Shown here piece after piece: positions 7,162-15,513 of a stretch of DNA of 64,000 bases; the stretch's first letter is position 1, and each line of letters begins with the position of its first letter. A program made the position numbers and the translations under genes. The stretch lies in contig JAEWAX010000037.1 of NCBI GenBank assembly GCA_023391425.1, positions 62,001 through 126,000 on the forward strand, given 5' to 3'. Source of the stretch: Bacillota bacterium. Lineage in GTDB: Bacteria > Bacillota > Clostridia > Acetivibrionales > DSM-1351. The notes under the pieces were generated by a model, which saw nothing but the letters and a program-made list of their open reading frames with translations, had not been told where the DNA came from and did no database searches.

Positions 7162-8457
7162 ATGACTATAAAAAAAATATTTTCTTTAATTATAATTTTA
7201 AATATTTTTATTCTAAACATAAATTTTGTATCTGCTAGGCCTAATAGTTTTATAGATCCTAAAGCATTCGTCAAGGAATATCTAAGTGTTAAAATGAATA
7301 CCTTAGTTTCAAAAAACGTAGACGCTATTGATAAGTATTATTCAAAACAATCTGAAAATTCACAAAAATATATGCTGTTTACAAAGCAGGAACTTTTACA
7401 GGACTATATAATTGCATATGCCTCAAGTGATTATGACATAAAAAAAGTAACACCCCATATAAAAATTATCAGTTCAGAAATTAAAAACAATATTGCAAAA
7501 ATTAATGTTATTCTAAAAACAGATATTTGTTGGAATGCCTCAAATGCGCTTGGAAAGCCTATTGTCGGCATAAAATCCGAAAAACACATAATGATTTTAA
7601 ATAAGGAAAATAATGAATGGAAGATAATTATTGATCAGTATATGACTAATCGCGGGCATTCAGACGTGTTAAGTAAAGAGGACTTAACAAAGTTAAATGA
7701 AACTATTGAACAACTAAAACAAGAGGCTAAAGACTCTTTGAATAGGGCAAAGGTTAGTAGGCCAACAAGGCTCACTTTGGCATTCTCGGAATCAAAAATT
7801 ATGAATGATAATAGAAGAATCATGTCAACCTTTAACCCTGAACTACAGAAAAATGGCGCAATTAGCGATAGAGAAGCAGTTAATAATCAAACTACTACCT
7901 TTTATAATCGTAATGCCGCATATAATTGGGCACACACTTATTGGAATAATTATTCAACAGCATATGTAAATCTTGGTGACCAGAAATGGAAAGGTGGCGA
8001 CTGTGCAAATTTCGTCTCGCAATGCCTTCGAGCCGGTGGCGCAAATAACGATAAAGCCGGTACTTATCAATGGTATTACGATAATAAAAGTACCACAAAC
8101 ACTGCAGATGATAGCTATTCTTGGACATGGAGTACAGCTAGAGGCTTAAACTATGTCGTCCTTGGAAATTACACTGCCAACGAAACTGGTCCAAAAGGAA
8201 CCCAAAAAGCAATTACTGGAGATATAGAATATAATGCTTCTATTGGGCAATTTATTACACTCGGGGATATAATCCAATATCAATGGAAACCAACTATGAC
8301 AATAACCCATTCTGCAGTAATAGTAGATATGCTTTATAACAGTTCAAAAGAGAGATATGAGCCCGTTATAGCTGAGCATACCTATGATTCCTGGTATACT
8401 CCTTGGATAAATAATGCTTACAAAACATATTTCGTCCATATTGAAGGTGTAAACTAG
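7162..8457 (+). CDS. Secreted amidase-domain (Amidase_6) protein
   Basis: A signal peptide (residues 1-25, ending VSARP) precedes an N-terminal region of about 220 residues of unknown fold. A C-terminal putative amidase domain (Amidase_6, NlpC/P60-like) spans about 245-428. The domain opens with YNRNAAYNWAHTYWN and contains GGDCANFVSQCLRAGG, whose Cys is the expected nucleophile. ITHSAVIVDM carries the expected histidine. Such proteins are exported and are thought to act on wall peptides or other amides, though substrates are mostly unproven. AAGGAG lies before the ATG. Its stop codon shares a CTAG palindrome with the stop of the convergent gene. Confidence 0.85.
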   Translation: MTIKKIFSLIIILNIFILNINFVSARPNSFIDPKAFVKEYLSVKMNTLVSKNVDAIDKYYSKQSENSQKYMLFTKQELLQDYIIAYASSDYDIKKVTPHIKIISSEIKNNIAKINVILKTDICWNASNALGKPIVGIKSEKHIMILNKENNEWKIIIDQYMTNRGHSDVLSKEDLTKLNETIEQLKQEAKDSLNRAKVSRPTRLTLAFSESKIMNDNRRIMSTFNPELQKNGAISDREAVNNQTTTFYNRNAAYNWAHTYWNNYSTAYVNLGDQKWKGGDCANFVSQCLRAGGANNDKAGTYQWYYDNKSTTNTADDSYSWTWSTARGLNYVVLGNYTANETGPKGTQKAITGDIEYNASIGQFITLGDIIQYQWKPTMTITHSAVIVDMLYNSSKERYEPVIAEHTYDSWYTPWINNAYKTYFVHIEGVN

Positions 8458-9140
8458 CTAGACAAATACTTCTTTGTGTACGGACATACTTCAATACATT
8501 TTCCACATAAAGTAATTTCTTTATTTAAATTCTTTGCCGCTAATTCCCTTGCCTTTTTTCGGCACGCAAGTGCTTTATAAAAGGAATCCCTATCTTTATC
8601 TACATTCCATATTTCTCCAGATATGGCTTGAGCAGGACAAGCCTTTGTACATTCCATACAATTGCCACATCGTGAATTGTCAATTGGGTCAGCACATTGT
8701 AACTCAGCATCTGTTAATAGAGAAGAAATTCGTACTGCAGAGCCATATTCCTTTGTAACAAGTAAAGCACTTTTGCCAATCCAGCCAATTGCAGCTCTTG
8801 TAGCAACTGTTTTATGTGGTAAAGAAGTTCTATAGTTTCCAAATTCTTTAACAAAATTATCCGTCTGCGCACATGCTTTATACCCCTTGCTTAGCAGGTA
8901 CTCAGCTCCAGCAGTAACAATATTGTTTAGAAGTTCATTAATTCTGTGGTACTCATTATAATACTCCATATTAGGTCCATCACATATTGATTTAACTACC
9001 TCTGGAGGTATAGCTACAGCAACAGAAACTCCGAAAGGCGTCTCCCCACCCTTTATTACAGACTTCAAGTCTGCAAAACCAACTAAATCTGCACCACTTT
9101 GGTGTAATAATTCTTTTAATTCTTTATCAATAGTGTTCAT
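8454..9140 (-). CDS. QueG-like 4Fe-4S protein (epoxyqueuosine reductase-related)
   Basis: 228 residues. The N-terminal half resembles the substrate domain of QueG-like reductases (GFADLKSVIKGG, GWIGKSALLVTKEYGSAVR). It is followed by two cysteine clusters, CGNCMECTKACP and CGKCIEVCP, for two 4Fe-4S centres. True QueG (about 300-380 residues) reduces epoxyqueuosine in tRNA using cobalamin. This shorter protein, common in anaerobes, lacks the C-terminal repeat part and is probably a paralog of unknown substrate. AGGAG precedes the ATG. It converges with the amidase gene with a 4-bp overlap. Confidence 0.8.
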   Translation of the reverse strand: MNTIDKELKELLHQSGADLVGFADLKSVIKGGETPFGVSVAVAIPPEVVKSICDGPNMEYYNEYHRINELLNNIVTAGAEYLLSKGYKACAQTDNFVKEFGNYRTSLPHKTVATRAAIGWIGKSALLVTKEYGSAVRISSLLTDAELQCADPIDNSRCGNCMECTKACPAQAISGEIWNVDKDRDSFYKALACRKKARELAAKNLNKEITLCGKCIEVCPYTKKYLSS

Positions 9141-9182
9141 CTGAATCTCTCCTTAAAAAAGTTCTAAAAATAAGCTAATCTA

Positions 9183-9729
9183 TTACTTGCAACTTTTAAC
9201 GTATTCATCTGACAAAATTGCATACTCATATGTATCATTCCAAATAGGCTTTCCTTTGACATCTTTCTTGAAATATATGTTTTTTAGTAAATGTCCTTCC
9301 CTACGCATATTCAAACGCTCCATCAGTTTCCAGGAAGCTATATTTTCAGGATTGCACATTGCAACTATCCTACGTGCAGCTAATTCAATAAAGCCAAACT
9401 CTATAATTCTTTTGCAAGCCTCAGTAGCATATCCTTTTCCATGATAGAAAGAGTTAAAAACATAACCTAGCTCCCATGTGAGAAAATCTTTTGGCTCTTG
9501 TTGTGCGAAGTATACATTACCAATTAATTTGTTGTTCTTTTTAAACAAACAGCCCAGAAAGCATCATTCTGCGCACGATTTACTGCCTCTTGTTTACATT
9601 GTTCTTGAGAAAAAATGCCATAAGGTTCATATTTAACTACAGTTTCTTTGGAAGGGTACTCATACAAATCTAACCAATCATCTGACGAGAATTTCTTAAT
9701 ATTAATCTTTTGGTCTCTAAAGTATTCAT
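9183..9729 (-). pseudogene. GNAT (RimJ/RimL-type) N-acetyltransferase with two frameshifts
   Basis: A complete acetyltransferase reading can be rebuilt only by crossing two frames. The start (ATG at 9729) gives MNTLETKRLILR, then the frame is lost. The next segment, KFSSDDWLDLYEYPSKE to AFWAVCLK, lies one frame over. The last 121 residues (from about 9548; GNVYFAQQ, HGKGYATEACKRIIEF, NPENIASWKLMERL) lie in a third position. Both breaks fall in short runs of A (near 9695 and near 9541), each lacking one base. This is either a recent pseudogene or two homopolymer sequencing errors. If intact it would acetylate a protein N-terminus or small molecule. Confidence 0.8.
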
Positions 9730-9793
9730 TTAATTAACCTTTCTAGAATATAATTTGACTTACTTTTATTTTCTCGCTTATTCTAATTAAATT

Positions 9794-10585
9794 CTATATA
9801 AAAAACAGCGCAACTATATTTCCAATAAGCCTTGCAAGATTAACCTTAATAAAATTCGCCTTATGATCCAAGTAGAACTCACAATCTGGCTCAATCCATC
9901 CTTTGCACTTCCAATATTCGAAATCAAATGCGCCCTTAATATTTTTATGTTTCTGCCAGTATTTTTGCTGAACCCTAAATGAAACAAGAGAATACAATGA
10001 AGGATTTGGAGTTTCATTATGTATAACTGTGTTGACTAGTTTAGAAGAAATTTTTTTGATTTTCTCATGATATTTTTCATCCATTTCATCTGTTTTCATC
10101 AAAGCACCTGTACGGAATTTGCCTTTAGCTACAGAACTAATGCCCCAAGTATTGAGTGCAGTATTTATAGTCTTGAATGCATGATTTGAGGAGCCAATTC
10201 CAGATGTAGTAATTACAATAGCCGTCTTTCCTGCAAATGCTGGTCGATGGCTGATAAATGCCATACGATCAATCCAGTTTTTCATTACACCATTCACATC
10301 TTCAACATAAACAGGGCTTGCTACTAAAAGACCATCCGCCTGAAATATTTTATTCCTAACTACTAGCAATTCATCTTTTAATGGGCACATTGCCTCACCC
10401 TTATCAAAGCATAGCCGGCATCCACGACAATTTTTGAGTTCTACCTCTCCAAGATACACTTTTTCAAATTCTATCTTAATATTTTTTGAACGAGTAAAAT
10501 TTAAAATTTGTTTTTCAATAAGATTTACTATTCGACTTGTATTACCATCTTTTCGGTAACTACTAATAATTGATATGATTTTCAT
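9794..10585 (-). CDS. Flavodoxin-like NAD(P)H-dependent FMN reductase
   Basis: Flavodoxin-fold reductase of the multimeric flavodoxin/iron-sulfur flavoprotein group. It opens with the FMN phosphate loop SYRKDGNTSRIV and continues with the cysteine cluster CRGCRLCFDKGEAMCP and the isoalloxazine-binding stretch ASPVYVEDVNGVMKNWIDR. A C-terminal extension of about 80 residues, ending in a hydrophobic segment, is less usual and may touch the membrane. The start at 10585 has GGAG 7 bases upstream; the open frame continues to 10627 without support. The role is probably electron transfer or reductive detoxification in an anaerobe. Confidence 0.82.
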   Translation of the reverse strand: MKIISIISSYRKDGNTSRIVNLIEKQILNFTRSKNIKIEFEKVYLGEVELKNCRGCRLCFDKGEAMCPLKDELLVVRNKIFQADGLLVASPVYVEDVNGVMKNWIDRMAFISHRPAFAGKTAIVITTSGIGSSNHAFKTINTALNTWGISSVAKGKFRTGALMKTDEMDEKYHEKIKKISSKLVNTVIHNETPNPSLYSLVSFRVQQKYWQKHKNIKGAFDFEYWKCKGWIEPDCEFYLDHKANFIKVNLARLIGNIVALFFI

Positions 10586-10636
10586 TTGTTGACTCCAATT
10601 TTCTATGATAAAAATAATTAATATCAAACGACTATA

Positions 10637-10888
10637 CTAATTAGCTTTATTCTTTGCATATCCTTTTGCAAAAAATATAACACTAATTATAATGAATAAA
10701 GTAATGAATACATTTGAAAACAGACTTGGTAGTAATGGCATGTAAAATGAAGTTACATTACCCTGGGATGTGCTTGTACCTTGTCCCCATGACATTGAAA
10801 AATTTGACATAACCCTTTCAAAAGTATAAATAAGTCCACTTGTTATTAAAAATACAGTACCTAAAATGTAATACATTTTTGTCTCCAT
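10637..10888 (-). CDS. Small hypothetical membrane protein
   Basis: An 83-residue protein with two predicted membrane segments, near the N-terminus (YILGTVFLITSGLIYTF) and near the C-terminus (VFITLFIIISVIFFAKGY). Between them is a polar Ser/Gly/Gln-rich loop. I placed the start at ATG 10888, behind GGGAG; the longer open frame to 11023 has no ribosome site and overlaps another open frame. No family is recognised. Confidence 0.55.
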   Translation of the reverse strand: METKMYYILGTVFLITSGLIYTFERVMSNFSMSWGQGTSTSQGNVTSFYMPLLPSLFSNVFITLFIIISVIFFAKGYAKNKAN

Positions 10889-10938
10889 AGCACTAATCTC
10901 CCTAAGAAAAAATCTTTCTATTTGTCCAACATATTTTA

Positions 10939-11145
10939 TTAAACTGTATAAGCTGTTAATATAACAACTAATAATATAAAAACTAATAATATAAAAACTA
11001 ATATGTATATAATTGCTCCCCAAATAATTATTTTTTCCCTTCTATTTTTTGGTACTGGAGCATATTTAAATGAATTTACTGATGGTTTTTTTAAAGAAAT
11101 AGGAATAACTATTATAAAAATTAATGGAATTATTATAAATGAAAT
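10939..11145 (-). pseudogene. Possible remnant of a membrane protein gene
   Basis: The minus strand holds an open stretch of 68 codons with two strongly hydrophobic segments separated by a polar, basic loop (SFKYAPVPKNRREK). That pattern is typical of a real protein. There is no ATG, GTG or TTG with a ribosome site at its beginning, and a stop lies directly before it. It may be the 3' end of a decayed gene that once preceded the small membrane protein. The 330-bp gap before the next gene holds nothing else recognisable. Confidence 0.3.
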
Positions 11146-11218
11146 CTATTTAGCTAGAACATTTCTTTAAACATTCTGGTATATTTATAACTCTGTTCAA
11201 GATTTTTCTGTCTCCAAA

Positions 11219-11833
11219 TCAAGTAAGTTCCACACCAGGATTGCTTTCGTATGCCGAACCAATAATACACAACTGATTCAAGACTTCAGCAAACAACTCA
11301 AAAAGCCCCTTTAATTGTTCCAAATCCTTTATCACCACTGGAACGCAAAAATACAACTCATCAACTCCATCTGGAAATTTTGCTCCGAACCACCCTTCAT
11401 CATCCTTTACTTCCAGATGAAAATATTTCTGTAATGTCATTAATTCGCGGATTCGAGTGTTTTTGAGAAGTTCTTTAATTTTTTGTTCATTTTCTCCTTT
11501 AATTACAAAGTCTTCATCAAACTCTGCATAACCAATCTCGATATCCTGCATACCCATAGCAGTACCAATTCCGCTAAATATTCCGCTTCTGTAAATTTTA
11601 AATCTGATACCGTCCGTATTCACGTAGGGTGCTCTCATTCTTGTATATGTAGTACTTGTTTCGCTGTTAGAAACTATATAGGTATCCAGTGTTACTGTCC
11701 ATTGCTTTATGTGAGCAACAACCTTATCACTTTTAAAAAAGCCCCCCTCTACATATTCACTACCTATTTGCTCACTTAGCGCCTGCCAGACTTCCTTTTT
11801 GCTTGGACCAAACAACTCCCTCATAATGCCCAT
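11219..11833 (-). CDS. Hypothetical protein, DUF3137-like
   Basis: A 204-residue soluble protein with no signal or membrane segment. It opens with FGPSKKEVWQALSEQIG and contains a segment (about residues 35-120) that reads like an immunoglobulin-like or lipid-binding beta fold: VVAHIKQWTVTLDTYIVS, then GIRFKIYRSGIFSGIG. It resembles DUF3137-type hypothetical proteins of Firmicutes, but I am not sure of the family. GGGGAG lies upstream of the ATG. Function unknown. Confidence 0.6.
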   Translation of the reverse strand: MGIMRELFGPSKKEVWQALSEQIGSEYVEGGFFKSDKVVAHIKQWTVTLDTYIVSNSETSTTYTRMRAPYVNTDGIRFKIYRSGIFSGIGTAMGMQDIEIGYAEFDEDFVIKGENEQKIKELLKNTRIRELMTLQKYFHLEVKDDEGWFGAKFPDGVDELYFCVPVVIKDLEQLKGLFELFAEVLNQLCIIGSAYESNPGVELT

Positions 11834-11898
11834 AATTTATTTCTCCCCTATAATTAAAACACTTTTTTAACTGCCACTTTACTATTTACACAAAAGTC

Positions 11899-12603
11899 TT
11901 ATGCATCAATAACTTTTTGTCCACGAGCACTAAATTTGTAAATAACATATGAAGTTAATAGCATAAGTAAATACATAATCATGCACAATATTATATTTTG
12001 GTAATAATCAGTATATGCTGCACCTATATCCCATATTGTATGAAAAATAATAAGTGGCCAAAGACTATTTAAAAACTTATAAGATAATGCAAAAATAACT
12101 CCAGCTATAAACAGAGTAATAAGCAAAAAGGCATTGATCTCACTACTTATTATATGAAACATAGCAAAAATTGCAGAAGATAATACCACTTTTAGTTTTG
12201 ATATTGTTATTCCATGATATATATATCCACGCACGAAAAATTCTTCAGCAAAACCAACTATAAAATAATATCCTATGAGCACAGTCAATGACATATCAAT
12301 ATTCTTAGACATGCATACTTTCCCATCATTTAAAGCACCAATCATTACAGGAATTAACGCGATTATCGTTAAAACAATACAAGGTAATATCGTTCCTTTT
12401 GGGAATATCAATCCAATATCTGCAATATTTTTTTTATCAACTACTTTTAAAAAGAATAATGCTACCAGAATCATTGCTGCAAATGGTATTAATTTTGTAA
12501 TCCAACCTCCATTTATATTAAATTGCTTTAATATAATCAGACAAGACATCATACAAAAGATAACTATAATTGTTACAGCTAACATTTTAAATATACTTTT
12601 CAT
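11899..12603 (-). CDS. CPBP-family intramembrane glutamic protease
   Basis: A 234-residue membrane protein with about seven hydrophobic segments. It carries the CPBP (Abi/CAAX protease) motifs: FAEEFFVRGYI (EExxxR), FAMFHIISS (FxxxH) and FHTIWDIG (HxxxD). Relatives process prenylated or other membrane substrates, and in Firmicutes are often tied to bacteriocin self-immunity or to the release of anti-sigma factors. The neighbours give no clear partner. GAGG precedes the ATG. Confidence 0.85.
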   Translation of the reverse strand: MKSIFKMLAVTIIVIFCMMSCLIILKQFNINGGWITKLIPFAAMILVALFFLKVVDKKNIADIGLIFPKGTILPCIVLTIIALIPVMIGALNDGKVCMSKNIDMSLTVLIGYYFIVGFAEEFFVRGYIYHGITISKLKVVLSSAIFAMFHIISSEINAFLLITLFIAGVIFALSYKFLNSLWPLIIFHTIWDIGAAYTDYYQNIILCMIMYLLMLLTSYVIYKFSARGQKVIDA

Positions 12604-12726
12604 TTTACCTCTTCTAATTTATTTTATATTTACAATATATTTATTTTCGGTATAAAAATGGGCATTTAACCTTTATTTATGTATATTGTTATTTATATTA
12701 CGTATTATCTATGTAAATGTCTGTGT

Positions 12727-14019
12727 TTATTCGCTACACCTTACCACAACAGTAAAGCTCATTTCGTCTTCGGTACTTTGCACAAATATATCTCCGTCCA
12801 TTTTTTTCATAATCTCTTTGCATATGTATAGACCTAAGCCACTACCATTTTTATCATGGGCATTTGCACCACGCCAAAAACTTTCAAACATATGGACAAA
12901 TTCTGTGCGTGGAATCGGTGTTCCTGAATTGGCTACTGTTATAAGTTTGCAGTAATCCTCATCTGAAAAAGTTATTTTTATACTCTTCCCATCTCCATAT
13001 TTTATCGCATTTTCAATTATGTTTTCGAATACTTCGATTAATCTTTCTATATCTCCCCTCAGTAAGGTATTCTCATAATAAGCAACTGAAAACTCAGTCA
13101 TAATTAGCCTAAGCTTTTCATCATAGGTTTTATTTAATCTTTCAATTAGCTGACTTAAATAAAACTCACCTGGATTTACTTGTATATCTAGAAAGTCCTC
13201 CGTAGAAGTTGCAATGATATCACCTACGAAACCTTCAATCTGGACTGATTTCTCCTCAATATGCCTAGCAGCCTCAACCTTCTTTTCATCGGTGTCATAC
13301 AAATTATCATAAATAGCTTTTGAATAAAGCTTAATGGTACTAAGTGGAGTTTTTATGTCGTGTGATATTGATAAAATCATAGTTTTCTTTTCTTTTTCAA
13401 GCTGAAGTTCTCTTCTTTTATGTAATTCTATGCTTTCTCTTAATAAGTCTAATCCCCACAGGAATTTACCAAAGAATCTATTTTTGCTTTCTTTTACTCC
13501 TGTACTTAGGTGACCCTTTGACAATTCAAAGGGCATATCTACGATTTCATTAAAAGGTTTAAGGACTAAGCGCTTTATGTAACACAAGATTATCAATATT
13601 GCTAATGTCAGAATTGCCAATCCAACATTATAGCTGATAAGAATCCTAGCAATATCTAATTGATTGCTTTCATCATACTCAAAACGGATATAACCTGTAA
13701 CTTTTTCACCATCAACGATGGGTTGTATGCGATAATCAAGGTTTCTTGAAATTCCTCTACCATCAAAAAACTCCTTAATTTCATCGCTTGTACAAGGTAA
13801 CTCAATCTGATTAATAGCTTTCACGTATGTAAACTGTGAAAGTTCAATTTCTGATGCCTTAGCTCCGTCTAATAATAAGGCATTTATTCTGTTAATATCA
13901 ATCATATACCCTTTATTTTTTTCATTTTGCCCATAATTATATATGAAATAAGAGGATATTGTTGCAAGAAACAACCAGAGGGCGGCCACTGCAACTATTA
14001 TTTTATTAAAATGCTTCAT
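12727..14019 (-). CDS. Sensor histidine kinase
   Basis: Membrane sensor kinase: one N-terminal membrane segment, an extracellular domain of about 115 residues, a second membrane segment (about 140-160), a HAMP-like linker, then the kinase core. The phospho-acceptor region SISHDIKTPLSTIKLYSKA, the N box ENIIENAIKYGDG and the G box GSGLGLYICKEIM are all present. The substantial extracellular domain distinguishes it from BceS-type intramembrane kinases. The start at 14019 overlaps the 3' end of the response regulator gene by 14 bp. It probably controls the ABC transporter encoded upstream in the same operon. Confidence 0.9.
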   Translation of the reverse strand: MKHFNKIIVAVAALWLFLATISSYFIYNYGQNEKNKGYMIDINRINALLLDGAKASEIELSQFTYVKAINQIELPCTSDEIKEFFDGRGISRNLDYRIQPIVDGEKVTGYIRFEYDESNQLDIARILISYNVGLAILTLAILIILCYIKRLVLKPFNEIVDMPFELSKGHLSTGVKESKNRFFGKFLWGLDLLRESIELHKRRELQLEKEKKTMILSISHDIKTPLSTIKLYSKAIYDNLYDTDEKKVEAARHIEEKSVQIEGFVGDIIATSTEDFLDIQVNPGEFYLSQLIERLNKTYDEKLRLIMTEFSVAYYENTLLRGDIERLIEVFENIIENAIKYGDGKSIKITFSDEDYCKLITVANSGTPIPRTEFVHMFESFWRGANAHDKNGSGLGLYICKEIMKKMDGDIFVQSTEDEMSFTVVVRCSE

Positions 14020-14686
14020 ATTTGTAGCCAACTCCCCACACTGTAACAATTCTCTTTGGCGATTTTGGTGTTTCTTCTATTTTTTCTCGGATTTTATTAA
14101 TATGTACTGTAAGAGTTGAGGGTTCACTAAAACTGTCAGTTCCCCAAACCTTGTCAAATAGCCATTCTTTGCGAAGTGTTTTTCCCTTATTCTGAAGCAG
14201 AAGGAGTAATAGTTCATATTCTTTTGAAGTCATAACTAATGGATTATTCTTAAAATATACTGTAGTTGCATCCAAATCAATCGTTATATTTCCATCTGTA
14301 ACTATGCTGGACTTTTCCTTAAAATCATAATTTCGTCTGAGTTGAGCTCCAATTTTAGCCGAAAGCAAATCAATATCAAAGGGCTTTTCTATATAATCAT
14401 CTGCTCCTAGCTCTATTCCTGCAAGCTTTTCCTTTTTATCTACTATTGCACTAATTATTATGATTGGAATATTTCCTTTTTCTCTTATAAGCTTACATAC
14501 GCCAAAGCCATCTATTCCAGGCAACATGATGTCAAGCAGTACCAATTTTACTGTATTATTCTTAAGGTACTCCATACCCTCTTCACCGCTTTTTGCATGA
14601 AAAAGAGAATAACCATCCTTCGCGAGAAAATCGCAAAGGATGGTTCCAAGTTCTATATTGTCTTCTATTATTAATAAATCTACCAT
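14006..14686 (-). CDS. OmpR/PhoB-family response regulator
   Basis: 226 residues: an N-terminal receiver domain with the acidic pair near residue 8, phospho-acceptor Asp in KLVLLDIMLPG, and the Lys in YIEKPFD. A C-terminal winged-helix DNA-binding domain follows (TSKEYELLLLLLQNKG, TVHINKIREKI, VWGVGYKYE). It is encoded between the ABC ATPase and the sensor kinase, with short spacing on one side and overlap on the other. This indicates one operon in which the two-component pair controls the transporter. Confidence 0.92.
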   Translation of the reverse strand: MVDLLIIEDNIELGTILCDFLAKDGYSLFHAKSGEEGMEYLKNNTVKLVLLDIMLPGIDGFGVCKLIREKGNIPIIIISAIVDKKEKLAGIELGADDYIEKPFDIDLLSAKIGAQLRRNYDFKEKSSIVTDGNITIDLDATTVYFKNNPLVMTSKEYELLLLLLQNKGKTLRKEWLFDKVWGTDSFSEPSTLTVHINKIREKIEETPKSPKRIVTVWGVGYKYEAF

Positions 14687-14697
14687 TCAACCCCCCA

Positions 14698-15471
14698 TTA
14701 CCAGCCCATATCCATAAGCCAACTATTTAGCTTTCTTTCACGTTCTTTTTTCGTGGTTTCGTCTGTATATTTGCCTAGATTTAGTTCACCTTGAATGTTA
14801 CCATCTACTATGTAAAGCACTTTATCTGTTTTGGCTGCCACCTTTACATCATGCGTAACAAGTAAAATTGAAGTACCCTCTGCATTAATTCTATTAAGTT
14901 CAGTCATAACTTCATTGGAAGTCTTTGAGTTCAGAGCACCTGTCGGTTCATCAGCAAATATCATCTTAGGTTTATTAATCAATGCTCTGCAAATACATGC
15001 TCTCTGTAGTTGCCCACCCGAAACCTCAGTAATATCATTATCTGCGATATCAATAATTTCAAGCTTTCGCATTATTTTTTTTGCATATTCATTAATTTGT
15101 TTTCTTTGCTCTTTTGTCTTACCATTTAAAGAATTGTAAGCTGATACAATAATATTATCATACGTAGAAAGGTTTCTCAACATATGCATTTGTTGGAATA
15201 TGAACCCCATTTCGTTAAGTCTTACATCTGACATTTTATTAGCATTTAGATTGCTAATATCTTTTCCAGCAAATATAACCTTACCCGCGGTCAAACGGTC
15301 CATTCCACTTACAGTATAGAGTAGTGTTGATTTTCCAGAGCCTGAAGGCCCCATGACTGAGACAAATTCCCCTTCCTCCATATCGAAATTCACATTTCTA
15401 AGTACATTGTTCTGTCTTTTGTTTACGATATATGTTTTACACAAATTGTTTACACTTAATACTTTACTCAT
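14698..15471 (-). CDS. ABC transporter ATP-binding protein (MacB/LolD type)
   Basis: ATPase of the LolD/MacB group. Walker A is GPSGSGKSTLL, the signature is VSGGQLQRACICRALI, Walker B is KMIFADEPTGALN, and the switch His is in LLVTHDVKVA. I place the start at the second ATG (15471), which is 9 bases from GGAG; an in-frame ATG at 15477 is only 3 bases away. It pairs with the FtsX-type permease just upstream. Together they form a mechanotransmission-type transporter for export or for defence against envelope-active compounds. Confidence 0.92.
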   Translation of the reverse strand: MSKVLSVNNLCKTYIVNKRQNNVLRNVNFDMEEGEFVSVMGPSGSGKSTLLYTVSGMDRLTAGKVIFAGKDISNLNANKMSDVRLNEMGFIFQQMHMLRNLSTYDNIIVSAYNSLNGKTKEQRKQINEYAKKIMRKLEIIDIADNDITEVSGGQLQRACICRALINKPKMIFADEPTGALNSKTSNEVMTELNRINAEGTSILLVTHDVKVAAKTDKVLYIVDGNIQGELNLGKYTDETTKKERERKLNSWLMDMGW

Positions 15472-15513
15472 TTTCATCTTCTCCTTTATTCTGTCTCCTG
15501 ACTTCTGACTCCT

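Noticed and set aside
10637..11023. Longer form of the small membrane protein starting at 11023
   Set aside because: The extra 45 residues are encoded by near-repeat AT-rich DNA that is better explained by another frame, and no ribosome site precedes it.
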